The position numbers and the translations under genes are program-made. From contig JANWZL010000020.1 of NCBI GenBank assembly GCA_025054655.1, forward strand, positions 1 to 32,980: DNA of 32,980 nt, in the 5' to 3' direction. Source of the DNA: Thiobacillaceae bacterium. Lineage in GTDB: Bacteria; Pseudomonadota; Gammaproteobacteria; Burkholderiales; Thiobacillaceae. Below are positions 15,035 to 24,774 of the stretch, in pieces (position 1 is the first letter of the stretch; each line of letters opens with the position of its first letter). The notes beneath the pieces are model-generated. The model saw only the letters and a list, made by a program, of their open reading frames with translations. It was not told the DNA's origin and ran no database searches.

Positions 15035-15459
15035 GACGCCGTATGGGTGCAGGCATGGATGCGGCGCACGACGTGGGCCGGTATCCGGGTCGGTTTGAAA
15101 TCGTGGTGGCGCACGCAGACGATGCGCACCCGCGCCGTCAGCAGCAGCCGCCCATCAGCGCGCTGGATCTCCTGCTGCAGGGTGAGGCTTGCACCGCCCA
15201 GCTCCTCGGGCACGCTTTTGATTGCAAGCAGGTCATCTAGCCGCGCCGGGGCGAGAAACTCCAGCGCCACGTGCCGTACGACGAACAGCACGCCATCCTC
15301 CTCGGCCAGCCGCCGCTGGTCCAACTCCATGGCACGCAGCCACTCCGTGCGCGCCCGCTCCAGGAACTTCAAGTAGTTGGCGTAATAGACCACCCCGCCG
15401 GCATCGGTGTCCTCCCAATACACCCGCACCGTCCAGGTGAACGCCCGCGTCGTATCCAT
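15031..15459 (-). CDS. ybgC: Acyl-CoA thioesterase YbgC
   Basis: YbgC is a small cytoplasmic hotdog-fold thioesterase acting on acyl-CoAs and traditionally encoded first in the tol operon. The 142-residue product shows the active-site signature EDTDAGGVVYYANYLKFLERAR, with the catalytic aspartate in DTDAGG near residue 19, then RTEWLR and a beta-strand core ending RIPAHVVRRI. The length is normal. It overlaps tolQ by four bases and lies 57 bases after ruvB. Confidence 0.94.
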   Translation of the reverse strand: MDTTRAFTWTVRVYWEDTDAGGVVYYANYLKFLERARTEWLRAMELDQRRLAEEDGVLFVVRHVALEFLAPARLDDLLAIKSVPEELGGASLTLQQEIQRADGRLLLTARVRIVCVRHHDFKPTRIPAHVVRRIHACTHTAS

Positions 15460-15516
15460 GTCCGCAACCTAGCCCGCGCCGTGGTGATTTGCCACCAACT
15501 CGGTTTCTGCCTGCAT

Positions 15517-16551
15517 TCAGTCGAACAGGTCTGGGGTCTGCAACCGTGCTGGGGTGGCCAGACCGAAGTGCCGATAGGCCAGCGGGGCGGCCACACGCCC
15601 GCGCGGCGTGCGGGCGAGGTAGCCCTGCTGGATGAGATAGGGCTCCAACACGTCCTCTATGGTGTCGGCCGATTCGCCGATGGCGGCGGCCAGGTTCTCC
15701 AGGCCCACGGGACCACCGGCGAACTTCTCCAGGATCGCCCCGAGCAGCTTACGGTCCATCACGTCCAGCCCCGCTCGGTCCACTTCCAGCATGGCCAGCG
15801 CCGCGTCCGCCACCTCCGCCGTGATGCGCCCGCCGGCGCGCACCTCGGCGTAGTCGCGCACCCGCCGCAGCAGGCGGTTGGCGATGCGGGGCGTGCCGCG
15901 CGAGCGCCGGGCGATCTCCAGCGCCCCCTCGGGCGAGATCTCGATCGCCAGCAGCCGGGCCGAACGGGTGACGATACGGGTGAGCTCCTCCGCGCTGTAA
16001 AACTCGAGGCGGGCGATGATGCCGAAACGGTCGCGCAGCGGGTTGGTCAGCATACCCGCACGGGTGGTCGCTCCCACCAGGGTGAACGGCGGCAGGTCCA
16101 GCTTCACCGAACGCGCCGCCGGCCCCTCGCCGATCATGATGTCGAGCTGGAAATCCTCCAAGGCCGGGTAGAGGATCTCCTCCACCACCGCAGACAGCCG
16201 GTGGATCTCGTCGATGAACAGTACGTCGTTGGGTTCCAGATTGGTCAGCAGGGCCGCCAGGTCGCCCGCCCGCTCCAGCACCGGCCCCGAGGTCACGCGC
16301 AGATTGACCCCCATCTCGCGCGCGATGATGTGGGCAAGCGTGGTCTTGCCCAGCCCCGGCGGGCCGAACAGCAGCACGTGGTCGAGCGCCTCGCCGCGGC
16401 GGCGCGCCGCAGTGATGAAGATCTCCAACTGCTCGCGCGTGCGCGCCTGCCCCACGTAATCGCTCAAACGCTGCGGGCGCAGGGCCCGCTCGAACGCCTC
16501 CTCCTCCTGCGAGGCCTTGGCCGGCGAGATCAGACGGTCGGGTTCGAGCAT
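15517..16551 (-). CDS. ruvB: Holliday junction branch migration helicase RuvB
   Basis: RuvB is the hexameric ATPase that drives branch migration with RuvA before RuvC cuts. The 344-residue product has a family-typical N-terminus ([13 protein letters not shown]), Walker A GPPGLGKT (63-70), Walker [11 protein letters not shown], sensor/arginine-finger region [16 protein letters not shown] and [17 protein letters not shown], and a C-terminal winged helix ([23 protein letters not shown]). The usual ruvC-ruvA upstream partners are absent: tRNA-Thr and sspB lie there instead, so ruvAC must be elsewhere. Confidence 0.97.
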   Translation of the reverse strand: MLEPDRLISPAKASQEEEAFERALRPQRLSDYVGQARTREQLEIFITAARRRGEALDHVLLFGPPGLGKTTLAHIIAREMGVNLRVTSGPVLERAGDLAALLTNLEPNDVLFIDEIHRLSAVVEEILYPALEDFQLDIMIGEGPAARSVKLDLPPFTLVGATTRAGMLTNPLRDRFGIIARLEFYSAEELTRIVTRSARLLAIEISPEGALEIARRSRGTPRIANRLLRRVRDYAEVRAGGRITAEVADAALAMLEVDRAGLDVMDRKLLGAILEKFAGGPVGLENLAAAIGESADTIEDVLEPYLIQQGYLARTPRGRVAAPLAYRHFGLATPARLQTPDLFD

Positions 16552-16681
16552 TGTCGGTGGGCTTTCAACATCACGCCGCTACAGTTTAAGCGTTTTCACG
16601 GCCGCTGACCGCCGGCTGCGCGATGTGTGGTCTTGGGAGGATCGATGCGCGCCCGGCCAGCCCCGTGCATGGGGTGGTGGG

Positions 16682-16757
16682 TGGTGCCGGCAGTCCGACT
16701 CGAACGGACGACCTACCGCTTACAAGGCGGTTGCTCTACCAGCTGAGCTATGCCGGC
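16682..16757 (-). tRNA. tRNA-Thr (UGU)
   Basis: The minus strand folds as a 76-base tRNA. The acceptor GCCGGCA pairs with TGCCGGC, then discriminator A and an encoded CCA. The anticodon stem-loop ACCGCCTTGTAAGGCGGT gives anticodon UGU, and the T-arm contains GTTCGAGTC. It lies 28 bases after the sspB stop with no clear promoter between, so it may be processed from the sspAB transcript. Confidence 0.96.
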
Positions 16758-16785
16758 GAATGGAACTGCGGACGTGAGCCGGGGC

Positions 16786-17220
16786 TCATTTGACCACGCG
16801 CAGCTTGGGTTTGCCTTTGGGTCGTGGCGGGCCGGATGAGGCATCCACAGGGGTGTCCGCCTCAACGTCGGCGACCTCTGTGTCCACCTCCGCCGTCTGT
16901 GCCTGCCCTGGCAGGGCGGCGAAGGCCATGCCCTCACCGGTTTCACGGGCGTAGATGGCGATCACGTTGGCCACCGGTACGTCGATGTCGTAGGCCTGGC
17001 CGCCGAAACGGGCGGAAAAGCTCACCCAGTCGTTGTCCATGTGCAGGTTGCGCACTGCGTTGGGGCCGATGTTGAGTACGATCTGGCCGTCGCGTACGTA
17101 GGCCCTGGGTACCCTGGTGTGTTCGTCCACCCGCACGCTGATGTAGGGGGTGTAGCCGCTGTCCACGCACCACTCGTACAGCGCGCGCAGCAGATAGGGT
17201 TGCTGGGGCAGGGCGCTCAC
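16786..17220 (-). CDS. sspB: ClpXP adaptor SspB
   Basis: SspB delivers ssrA-tagged peptides to ClpXP. The 144-residue product has the substrate-binding domain (PYLLRALYEWCVDSGYTPYI, VLNIGPNAVRNL, WVSFSARFGGQAYDIDVPVANVIAIYARETGEGM) and a variable acidic linker rich in Glu, Asp and Val. It ends in KPKLRVVK, almost the ClpX-binding tail of E. coli SspB. The start is a GTG at 17220 overlapping the sspA stop (GTGA). An upstream in-frame start at 17349 would only add sequence lying inside sspA. Confidence 0.95.
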   Translation of the reverse strand: MSALPQQPYLLRALYEWCVDSGYTPYISVRVDEHTRVPRAYVRDGQIVLNIGPNAVRNLHMDNDWVSFSARFGGQAYDIDVPVANVIAIYARETGEGMAFAALPGQAQTAEVDTEVADVEADTPVDASSGPPRPKGKPKLRVVK

Positions 17221-17816
17221 TTGCGCATCGCCTTTTCCACCGGGGTGAGCGCGTCGATGAAGGCCGGACGGCTGAAGATGCGCTCGGCGTATTTGAGCAG
17301 GGGTGCGGCCTGTTTGGGCAGGGCGATGCCGTAGTAGTCCAGCCGCCACAGCAGGGGGGCGAGGGCCACGTCCAGCATGGAGTAGTCCTCGCCCAGGATG
17401 TATTTCTGCTTGGTGAAGACCGGGGCGATGGCGGTCAAGTTGTCGCGGATGAGGGCGCGGGCGCGGTCGGCGACCTTTTGCGCACCCTCGTGGATCTCAC
17501 GCACGTGGGAGAACAGGTCGCGCTCGAAATTGAACAGGAACAGCCGGGCGCGGGCGCGCATGACCGGGTCGGCCGGCATCAGCTGCGGGTGGGGGAAGCG
17601 CTCGTCGATGTACTCGTTGATGATGTTGGCCTCGTAGAGGACGAGGTCGCGTTCGACCAGCACGGGCACCTGGTTGTAGGGGTTCATGGCCGCGATCTCC
17701 GGCGGCATGTCGTGCACGTCCACGTCGCGGATCTCGAAGTCCATCCCTTTCTCGTACAGGACGATACGGCAGCGGTGGCTGAAGGGGCAGGAGGTGCCGG
17801 AGTAGAGGATCATCAT
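17217..17816 (-). CDS. sspA: Stringent starvation protein A (GST fold)
   Basis: SspA is an RNA-polymerase-associated protein of the glutathione-transferase fold without known transferase activity. The 199-residue product has the N-terminal thioredoxin-like domain (LYSGTSCPFSHRCRIVLYEKG, then NPYNQVPVLVERDLVLYEANIINEYIDERFPHP) and a helical C-terminal domain (DYSMLDVALAPLLWRLDYYGI). Two adjacent ATGs occur at the start. It follows petC by 17 bases, the conserved pet-ssp arrangement, and is translationally coupled to sspB. Confidence 0.95.
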   Translation of the reverse strand: MMILYSGTSCPFSHRCRIVLYEKGMDFEIRDVDVHDMPPEIAAMNPYNQVPVLVERDLVLYEANIINEYIDERFPHPQLMPADPVMRARARLFLFNFERDLFSHVREIHEGAQKVADRARALIRDNLTAIAPVFTKQKYILGEDYSMLDVALAPLLWRLDYYGIALPKQAAPLLKYAERIFSRPAFIDALTPVEKAMRK

Positions 17817-17833
17817 GGCAGAGGCCTTTCGCT

Positions 17834-18589
17834 TCAGTGCACGTCACGCCAGTATTCTTTCTTGAGGTAGAAGGCGACGACGAAGAACAGGGCCAGGAAG
17901 GCGATCACCGCCACCCCCGTGCGCATGCGCTGGGCCTTGGCCGGCTCGCCCATCCAGGTCATGTAGTTGACCAGGTCCGCCACCAACGCGTCGTACTCGG
18001 CCGGGGTGAGCCGGCCGGGTTTGGCCAGCTCCAGCCGCGCGACCACATGATGCATTTTGCCGTCCTCCCCTTTCACCTCCTGCATGACCGGCACCAGATG
18101 GCCTTGCAGTTCGTGCAGCACGTGCGGCATGCCGACCTTGTCGAACACCAGGTTGTTCCAGCCCAGGGGGCGGGTGTCGTCGCGATAGAAGGTGCGCAGA
18201 TAGGTGTAGACCCAGTCGGGCCCGCGCGAGCGGGTGATGACGGTGAGGTCGGGCGGTGCGGCGCCGAACCATTCCTTGGCGTCCTTGGCACGCATGGCCA
18301 CGGTCATGGTCTCGCCCGGTTTGTCGGCGGCGAACATCAGGTTTTCCTTGATCTGCGCCTCGGTCAGGCCCAGATCGGTCAGCCGCGTGTAGCGCATGTA
18401 GCTGGCGGAGTGACAGTTGAGGCAGTAATTGATGAAGATGCGCGCGCCGCGCTGCAACGACTCCTGGTCGTTGATGTTGATTGGGGCGCGGTCGAGCTTG
18501 ACCGCTGGCGCGGCGGCGGGGGCCGATAGCGGCAGCCACAGGATCAACGCGGCCGCCAGCACGTACAGGCGGGTCTTGTCGCGGCTCAT
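17834..18589 (-). CDS. petC: Ubiquinol-cytochrome c reductase, cytochrome c1
   Basis: Cytochrome c1 takes electrons from the Rieske protein and passes them to soluble cytochrome c in the periplasm. The 251-residue product has a signal peptide to about 26 (SAPAAA), the haem c motif CLNCH (C56, C59, H60), a likely axial methionine at 154 in VGMPHVL, and a C-terminal transmembrane anchor (about 224-245) followed by KKEYWRDVH. The ATG at 18589 overlaps the petB stop. A much longer in-frame extension to 18943 is only petB read in another frame. Confidence 0.95.
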   Translation of the reverse strand: MSRDKTRLYVLAAALILWLPLSAPAAAPAVKLDRAPININDQESLQRGARIFINYCLNCHSASYMRYTRLTDLGLTEAQIKENLMFAADKPGETMTVAMRAKDAKEWFGAAPPDLTVITRSRGPDWVYTYLRTFYRDDTRPLGWNNLVFDKVGMPHVLHELQGHLVPVMQEVKGEDGKMHHVVARLELAKPGRLTPAEYDALVADLVNYMTWMGEPAKAQRMRTGVAVIAFLALFFVVAFYLKKEYWRDVH

Positions 18590-19812
18590 AGGGCGGTCAC
18601 CCTCTCTGGTTCCGGTTTGTGTCGATCGTGCTTGGTATACCAGGGCATCAGCAGGAAGAAGGCGAAGTAGATCACCGACAGCACCCGGGCGATCCAGGTG
18701 TAGAGCGGGGTGGCCGGCAGGATGCCGAGGATGCCCAGCCCAATGAAGGCGATGACGAACAGGGCCAGCGCGACCTTGTATTTGGGGCCGCGGTAGCGGA
18801 TGGACTTGACCGGCGAGCGGTCGAGCCAGGGCAGCAGGAAGAAGATCAGCACCGCCGCGAACATCGCCAGCACGCCGGGGAATTGTGAGCCGAACATGGG
18901 CGGCACCGCCCGCAGGATGGCGTAATACGGGGTGAAATACCACACCGGGGCGATGTGTTCCGGGGTCTTCAGCGGGTCGGCCGGGATGAAGTTGTTGTGC
19001 TCCAGGAAGTAGCCGCCCATCTCGGGGGCGAAGAAGACGATGGCGGAGAAGACGATCAGGAAGACCACCACGCCCAGGATGTCCTTGACGGTGTAATAGG
19101 GGTGGAAGGGGATGCCGTCCAGCGGCCGACCATGCTCGTCCTTTTTCTTCTTGATCTCCACGCCGTCGGGGTTGTTGGAGCCTACCTCGTGCAGGGCGAT
19201 GATGTGGGCGGCCACCAGGCCCAGCAGCACCAAGGGCAGGGCGATGACGTGGAAGGCGAAGAAGCGGTTGAGGGTGGCGTCGGAGACCACGTAGTCGCCG
19301 CGGATCCAGATGGCGAGGTCCTCGCCGACGACGGGAATGGCGGCGAACAGGTTGACGATCACCTGCGCCCCCCAGTAGGACATCTGGCCCCAGGGCAGCA
19401 GATAGCCGAAGAAGGCCTCGGCCATCAGGGTGAGGTAGATCAACATGCCCAAGATCCAGATCAGCTCGCGCGGCTTGCGGTGGGAGCCGTACAGCAGGGC
19501 ACGGAACATGTGCAGATACACGACGATGAAGAAGGCCGAGGCGCCGGTGGAGTGGGCGTAGCGGATCAGCCAGCCGTAGGGCACGTCGCGCATGATGTAT
19601 TCGACCGAGGCGAAGGCCGAAGCCGCGTCGGGCTTGTAGTGCATGGTCAGGAAGATGCCGGTGAGGATCTGGATCACCAGCACGAGCAGGGCGAGCGAGC
19701 CGAAGTAGTACCAGAAGTTGAAGTTCTTCGGCGCGTAGTATTCCGACAGGTGTGCCTTCCAGGTCGCGGTGAGCGGAAAGCGTGCGTCCACCCAGGCGAG
19801 CAGTCTCTGCAT
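18586..19812 (-). CDS. petB: Ubiquinol-cytochrome c reductase, cytochrome b
   Basis: Cytochrome b forms the two quinone sites of the bc1 complex. The 408-residue protein has eight or so transmembrane segments and four haem-ligand histidines at 87, 101, 188 and 203 (YAHSTGASAFF, VYLHMF, FFAFHVI, AAHIIALHE). The quinol-oxidation motif reads PVWY (289-292) rather than PEWY, a variant I recall from beta- and gammaproteobacteria. It is encoded between the Rieske and c1 genes, overlapping petC by four bases. Confidence 0.96.
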   Translation of the reverse strand: MQRLLAWVDARFPLTATWKAHLSEYYAPKNFNFWYYFGSLALLVLVIQILTGIFLTMHYKPDAASAFASVEYIMRDVPYGWLIRYAHSTGASAFFIVVYLHMFRALLYGSHRKPRELIWILGMLIYLTLMAEAFFGYLLPWGQMSYWGAQVIVNLFAAIPVVGEDLAIWIRGDYVVSDATLNRFFAFHVIALPLVLLGLVAAHIIALHEVGSNNPDGVEIKKKKDEHGRPLDGIPFHPYYTVKDILGVVVFLIVFSAIVFFAPEMGGYFLEHNNFIPADPLKTPEHIAPVWYFTPYYAILRAVPPMFGSQFPGVLAMFAAVLIFFLLPWLDRSPVKSIRYRGPKYKVALALFVIAFIGLGILGILPATPLYTWIARVLSVIYFAFFLLMPWYTKHDRHKPEPERVTAL

Positions 19813-19837
19813 GGTCCGATTCCCCGTGTTGGTACGC

Positions 19838-20431
19838 TCAGGCGGCCTGGTCCTCGCCGATGAGGACCTTGGTCTCGCTCAGGTATTTGTGCGGCGGCAC
19901 CACCAGGTTGCTGGGTGCGGGCGAGCCCTTGAACACGCGCGCCGCCATGTCAAAGCGCGAGCCGTGGCAGGGGCAGAACCAGCCGCCCGGCCAGTCGGCG
20001 CCAAGGTCGGGAGCGCCGATGTCGGCCCGGTAGGTGGGCGAGCAGCCCAGATGGGTACAGATGCCGATGACGACGAAGTATTCCGGTTTGATCGAGCGCG
20101 TGGGGTTCTTGCAATAGTCCGGCTGTTGCGCGGTGTTGTCCGAGTTGGGGTCGGTGAGCTGGTCGTCGTGCTTGCCCAGCAGCGCCAGCATCTCCGGCGT
20201 GCGGTGCACCACCCACACCGGTTTGCCACGCCACTCCACGTCGATCTTCATGCCCGGCTCGATCTTGGACAGGTCGACCTCCACCGGCGCACCGGCAGCC
20301 AGCGCACGGGCGCTGGGATTCATGCTGAAGACGAAGGGTAGCGCCGCGCCCACGGCAGCCACCCCGCCCATGGTCGAGCTCAACGCCACGAGGAAACGGC
20401 GCTTGGAGTTGTCCACAGACAGTTCGCTCAT
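19838..20431 (-). CDS. petA: Ubiquinol-cytochrome c reductase, Rieske iron-sulfur subunit
   Basis: The Rieske subunit moves electrons from quinol to cytochrome c1. The 197-residue product starts with a twin-arginine signal/anchor (SKRRFLVALSSTMGG, residues 9-23, followed by a hydrophobic helix). It carries the [2Fe-2S] motifs CTHLGC (C125, H127, C130) and CPCHGS (C153, C155, H156). The ATG at 20431 has AGGGG upstream; an in-frame extension to 20560 lacks support. It is the first gene of petABC-sspAB. Confidence 0.95.
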   Translation of the reverse strand: MSELSVDNSKRRFLVALSSTMGGVAAVGAALPFVFSMNPSARALAAGAPVEVDLSKIEPGMKIDVEWRGKPVWVVHRTPEMLALLGKHDDQLTDPNSDNTAQQPDYCKNPTRSIKPEYFVVIGICTHLGCSPTYRADIGAPDLGADWPGGWFCPCHGSRFDMAARVFKGSPAPSNLVVPPHKYLSETKVLIGEDQAA

Positions 20432-20519
20432 TTCGACCCCTGAAGTTGCGATGAAATCGCCGCGGCGGACATCGGGCCGGGCGGCCACGGGATGCCGTCC
20501 GCAAAATCTCGATATTTTA

Positions 20520-20568
20520 CCCTGAAGACGACGAAGACTTAAACTCCCACTACAGCCCATCTTCAGGG
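20520..20568. promoter_or_regulatory. 9-bp inverted repeat in the petA-degS divergent promoter region
   Basis: CCCTGAAGA (20520-20528) and TCTTCAGGG (20560-20568) form a perfect inverted repeat with a 31-base spacer. A third copy of the core, CCCTGAAG, lies at 20438-20445 just before the petA start. The repeats sit in the 154-base region from which petA and the protease gene diverge, so a shared operator is possible. No regulator is assigned. A TATGAT hexamer at 20571-20576 is close to the protease start but has no matching -35. Confidence 0.45.
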
Positions 20569-20585
20569 GCTATGATTGTATCCCG

Positions 20586-21763
<1,178 letters not shown>

Positions 21764-21767
<4 letters not shown>

Positions 21768-22000
21768 ACCCTTATTGTCCACTAGGCCGGCTTTGCCTTC
21801 GCTGAGGGCACTGCTTATGCCGCCGCAGCCGCGTGCCGACACGGCTTCACCGCCTACGCGGGCCTCGGCTGCCCCTGCTCGGCCCTCTTGCGCGCGAGCC
21901 CTCGGCCAGGTGTGCAACCTGGCCTGCGGCCGTCGCGCACAACCTGCCTCGATCATGGCCTTCGCGCCTGCCCGCGTCCTAATGGACAATCTGGGTTGAA
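21764..22000. repeat. 237-bp non-coding segment with imperfect 23-bp terminal inverted repeats
   Basis: The left arm at 21764-21786 and the right arm at 21978-22000 are inverted copies matching at 19 of 23 positions; the core ATTGTCCA(C/T)TAGG matches at 12 of 13. Between them lies GC-rich sequence with a central perfect 8-bp hairpin, GGCCAGGT (21904-21911) with ACCTGGCC (21917-21924). No transposase and no convincing gene are present. The left arm overlaps the protease stop codon. It could be a small non-autonomous transposable element or a structured repeat. A direct target duplication was not recognised. It fills most of the gap before pepA. Confidence 0.6.
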
Positions 22001-22056
22001 AGCGGTCGCGTGCGCCACCGGTCTGCCGGTGCGCACGGCGGCACGGTCAGCCCCGC

Positions 22057-23556
22057 TCAGCCCCGCCGTGCCGCGCGGCCGACCAGGAAATGGGTCAGCA
22101 GCGGCACCGGCCGCCCGGTGCTGCCCTTGTCCTTGCCGCTCTTCCAAGCGGTGCCGGCGATGTCCAGGTGCGCCCAGTCGTATTTCTTGGTGAAACGCGC
22201 CAGAAAGCAGGCGGCGGTGATAGTGCCCGCGGGCCGTCCGCCAATGTTGGCCATGTCGGCGAAGTTGCTTTTCAACTGCTCCTGATAGTCGTCCCACAGC
22301 GGCAGCTGCCAGCAGCGGTCCCAGGCCGCCTCGCCCGCCTGGATCAGCTCGCGCGCGAGCGCGTCGTTGTTGGCCATCACCCCCGTGGCCACGTGGCCCA
22401 GGGCGATGACACAGGCGCCGGTGAGGGTGGCGATGTCCACCACCGCCTGCGGCTCGAAGCGCTCGGCATAGGTCAACGCGTCGCACAGGATCAGCCGACC
22501 CTCGGCGTCGGTGTTGAGGATCTCGATAGTCTGGCCAGACATCGAGGTGACGATGTCGCCCGGCTTGTTGGCGCGGCCGCTGGGCAGGTTCTCACAGGCG
22601 GGGATCAGGCCCACCACGTTAAGCGGCAGCCGCAGCAGGGCTGCGGCCTTGATCGCCCCCAAGACGGCTGCCGCCCCGCTCATGTCGTACTTCATCTCGT
22701 CCATGTCGGCGCCGGGTTTGAGCGAGATGCCGCCGGAATCGAAGGTGATGCCTTTACCCACCAGCACCACGGGGCGATCCTTCTTCGCGCCGCCCTTGTA
22801 CTGCAGGACGATGAACTTGGGCGGCTCCTCCGAGCCCTTGGCCACCGAGAGGAAGGAGCCCATGTTGAGTTTTTCGATCTGCGCACGATCGAGCACCTCC
22901 ACGGCCAGACCGTGTTCCTTCGCCAGGTCTTGTGCCGTCTGTGCCAGGTAGGTGGGGGTGCAGACGTTGCCGGGCAGGTTGCCCAGGTCCATGGCCAGCC
23001 GCATGCCCTCGACGATGGCGCGACCGCGCGCGACCGCCTGCTCGCCCGCCTGCAGTGCATCGCGCCCCGACACCATGAGGGTGAGGCGGCGCAGCGGGCG
23101 GCGCGGTGCGTCCTCGCGCTGGCTCTTGAGCCGGTCGAACCGGTAAAGGGTCTCCCCCGTCACCACCACGGCCTGCTCCACGCACCAGGCCGGGTCGTGA
23201 TGGGGCACCCGCTCCTCGGTGAGGAATACGGCGGCGTCGGTGGCGCCGGTGGCCTCCAGCGTCTTGACCGTCGCCCGGATTGCCTCACGGTAGTGTTTCT
23301 CGCGCCATTCGCGTGCCTTGCCCAGTCCCACCAGCAGCACCCGCTCGGCCTGCACCTGGGGCAGGCGCTGTAGCAGCAGGGTGCTGGCCAGCCGGCCGTC
23401 CATGTCGCCACGGCGCAGGATCTCGCTGAGCGCGCCGCCGCTCGCCGTGTCGATGACCTTGGCCGCCGCCGTCAGGCGCCGGGGCTCGTACACCCCCACC
23501 ACCACACAGGCCGTGCGCTGTTTTTCGGGACTGCCGCTTTTTGTGTTAAATTCCAT
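22057..23556 (-). CDS. pepA: Leucyl aminopeptidase (cytosol aminopeptidase, M17)
   Basis: PepA removes N-terminal residues from peptides using two metal ions. The 499-residue product has a variable N-terminal domain and the M17 catalytic domain: VGKGITFDSGGISLKPG with metal-binding Lys and Asp, MKYDMSGAAAVLG, and the signature NTDAEGRL with Asp and Glu ligands, followed by ATLTGACVIALG. The length fits the E. coli enzyme (503). The start has GGAAGGAG nine bases upstream. It diverges from lptF, the usual gammaproteobacterial arrangement. E. coli PepA also acts as a DNA-binding protein in Xer recombination; that cannot be judged here. Confidence 0.96.
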   Translation of the reverse strand: MEFNTKSGSPEKQRTACVVVGVYEPRRLTAAAKVIDTASGGALSEILRRGDMDGRLASTLLLQRLPQVQAERVLLVGLGKAREWREKHYREAIRATVKTLEATGATDAAVFLTEERVPHHDPAWCVEQAVVVTGETLYRFDRLKSQREDAPRRPLRRLTLMVSGRDALQAGEQAVARGRAIVEGMRLAMDLGNLPGNVCTPTYLAQTAQDLAKEHGLAVEVLDRAQIEKLNMGSFLSVAKGSEEPPKFIVLQYKGGAKKDRPVVLVGKGITFDSGGISLKPGADMDEMKYDMSGAAAVLGAIKAAALLRLPLNVVGLIPACENLPSGRANKPGDIVTSMSGQTIEILNTDAEGRLILCDALTYAERFEPQAVVDIATLTGACVIALGHVATGVMANNDALARELIQAGEAAWDRCWQLPLWDDYQEQLKSNFADMANIGGRPAGTITAACFLARFTKKYDWAHLDIAGTAWKSGKDKGSTGRPVPLLTHFLVGRAARRG

Positions 23557-23640
23557 GCCGTACTCCTTCCGCTAGGCGCCCCACCGCGTAGGCCAGCCGG
23601 TCACGGCGCGCGGCATACGGGTGGGCGTTGACGATGACCC

Positions 23641-23659
23641 GGCCCGCGCGATGCGGGCC
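23641..23659. other. Short perfect hairpin in the pepA-lptF intergenic region
   Basis: GGCCCGC (23641-23647) pairs with GCGGGCC (23653-23659) around a five-base loop. There is no T-run on either side, so termination is unlikely. It lies between the divergent starts of pepA (23556) and lptF (23698), where both promoters must be. Confidence 0.4.
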
Positions 23660-23697
23660 ACGTTGCATGCCGCGAGTCTAACTCAAGCCGTCCTTCC

Positions 23698-24774
23698 GTG
23701 CGTCTGTTCAACTCCGCCCTCATCCGCGAAATGAGCAGCCTGGGCGGGGTAGCCCTCGCGGCGCTCACCGGCATCGTACTCGTCACCCTCATGGTGCGCT
23801 TGCTCGGGCGCGCTGCCGTAGGCCGCATCGACGAGGCGGCGGTGTTCCCCTTCATCGGCTTTGGGGTGCTGCATGCCTTGCCCATGCTGCTCGCGCTGTC
23901 GCTGTTCATGGCCGTCTTCCTCACCTTGAGCCGGCTGTGGCACGACAGCGAGATGGTGATCTGGCAGGGGGCGGGTGTGGGCCCCCTGCGCTGGCTGTCG
24001 CCGGTGCTGCGCCTGGCGCTACCCGTGGCCGCCCTGATCGCCGCTCTAAGCCTCTACCTGATCCCCTGGGTGGCGCAGAAACGCACCGATTACGAGCGCT
24101 GGCTGCAGAGCCAGGACGAGATCGCGGCCATCGATGCGGGCGTGTTCGTCGAATCCGGCGGCGGCCGGCGTGTCTTTTTCGTCGAATCCTACGATGCGGC
24201 GAGCGGCAGGGTGCGCAACGTCTTCCTGCAGTCGGTGGAGAACGCCCGCCCTGGCGTCATCGTCGCGCGTGAGGGGCAGGTCGCGGTGAACGAGCAGGGC
24301 GACCGTTTCCTCGTGCTGACCCAGGGCAGGCGTTACGAGGGCGAGCCCGGTGCGGCCGACTACCGCATGGTGCAGTTCGAGCGCTACACAGTGCGCCTGG
24401 AGGCGCCCGCGTTCGCCGCCGTGGTGCGCACCCCGCGCAGCACCCCCACCGCCGAGCTGCTGTCCGACCCCACACCCTTCAACCAGGCCGAATGGGTCAC
24501 ACGCATCGGCCACCCCATCAGCGCGGTGCTGCTCGCCATCTTCGCCATACCGGCCAGCGCCACCAACGCCCGCGCCGGTCGCTCCTATAACATCCTGTTC
24601 GCCCTGCTCGTGTATGTGGCGTACAGCAACCTGATGGGCCTGACCGAGGCCTGGGTCGGCCAGCAAAAGCTGACCGCCGCCGCCGGCGTGATGGCCGTGC
24701 ACGGCGGCATGCTGCTGCTGACGGCATTGCTGTACTGGCGCATGGGCCGGGGCGGGCGCTGGGGCTGGCGGTGA
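23698..24774 (+). CDS. lptF: LPS export permease LptF
   Basis: LptF forms, with LptG and the ATPase LptB, the inner-membrane transporter that extracts lipopolysaccharide. The 358-residue product has three N-terminal and three C-terminal transmembrane segments separated by a periplasmic jellyroll domain (about 130-265; FVESGGGRRVFFVESYDAASG, VAVNEQGDRFLVLTQGRRYEG). The region after it has the family sequence WVTRIGHPISAVLLAIFAIP. The start is a GTG with a weak ribosome-binding site. Its stop overlaps the lptG start (GTGA). Confidence 0.94.
   Translation: MRLFNSALIREMSSLGGVALAALTGIVLVTLMVRLLGRAAVGRIDEAAVFPFIGFGVLHALPMLLALSLFMAVFLTLSRLWHDSEMVIWQGAGVGPLRWLSPVLRLALPVAALIAALSLYLIPWVAQKRTDYERWLQSQDEIAAIDAGVFVESGGGRRVFFVESYDAASGRVRNVFLQSVENARPGVIVAREGQVAVNEQGDRFLVLTQGRRYEGEPGAADYRMVQFERYTVRLEAPAFAAVVRTPRSTPTAELLSDPTPFNQAEWVTRIGHPISAVLLAIFAIPASATNARAGRSYNILFALLVYVAYSNLMGLTEAWVGQQKLTAAAGVMAVHGGMLLLTALLYWRMGRGGRWGWR

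Noticed and set aside
20571-20576. TATGAT as the -10 box of the DegS-like gene
   Set aside because: It is only ten bases from the ATG and no -35 hexamer stands 16-18 bases upstream.
23641-23659. Hairpin between pepA and lptF as a terminator
   Set aside because: Both flanking genes point away from it and no T-run follows.
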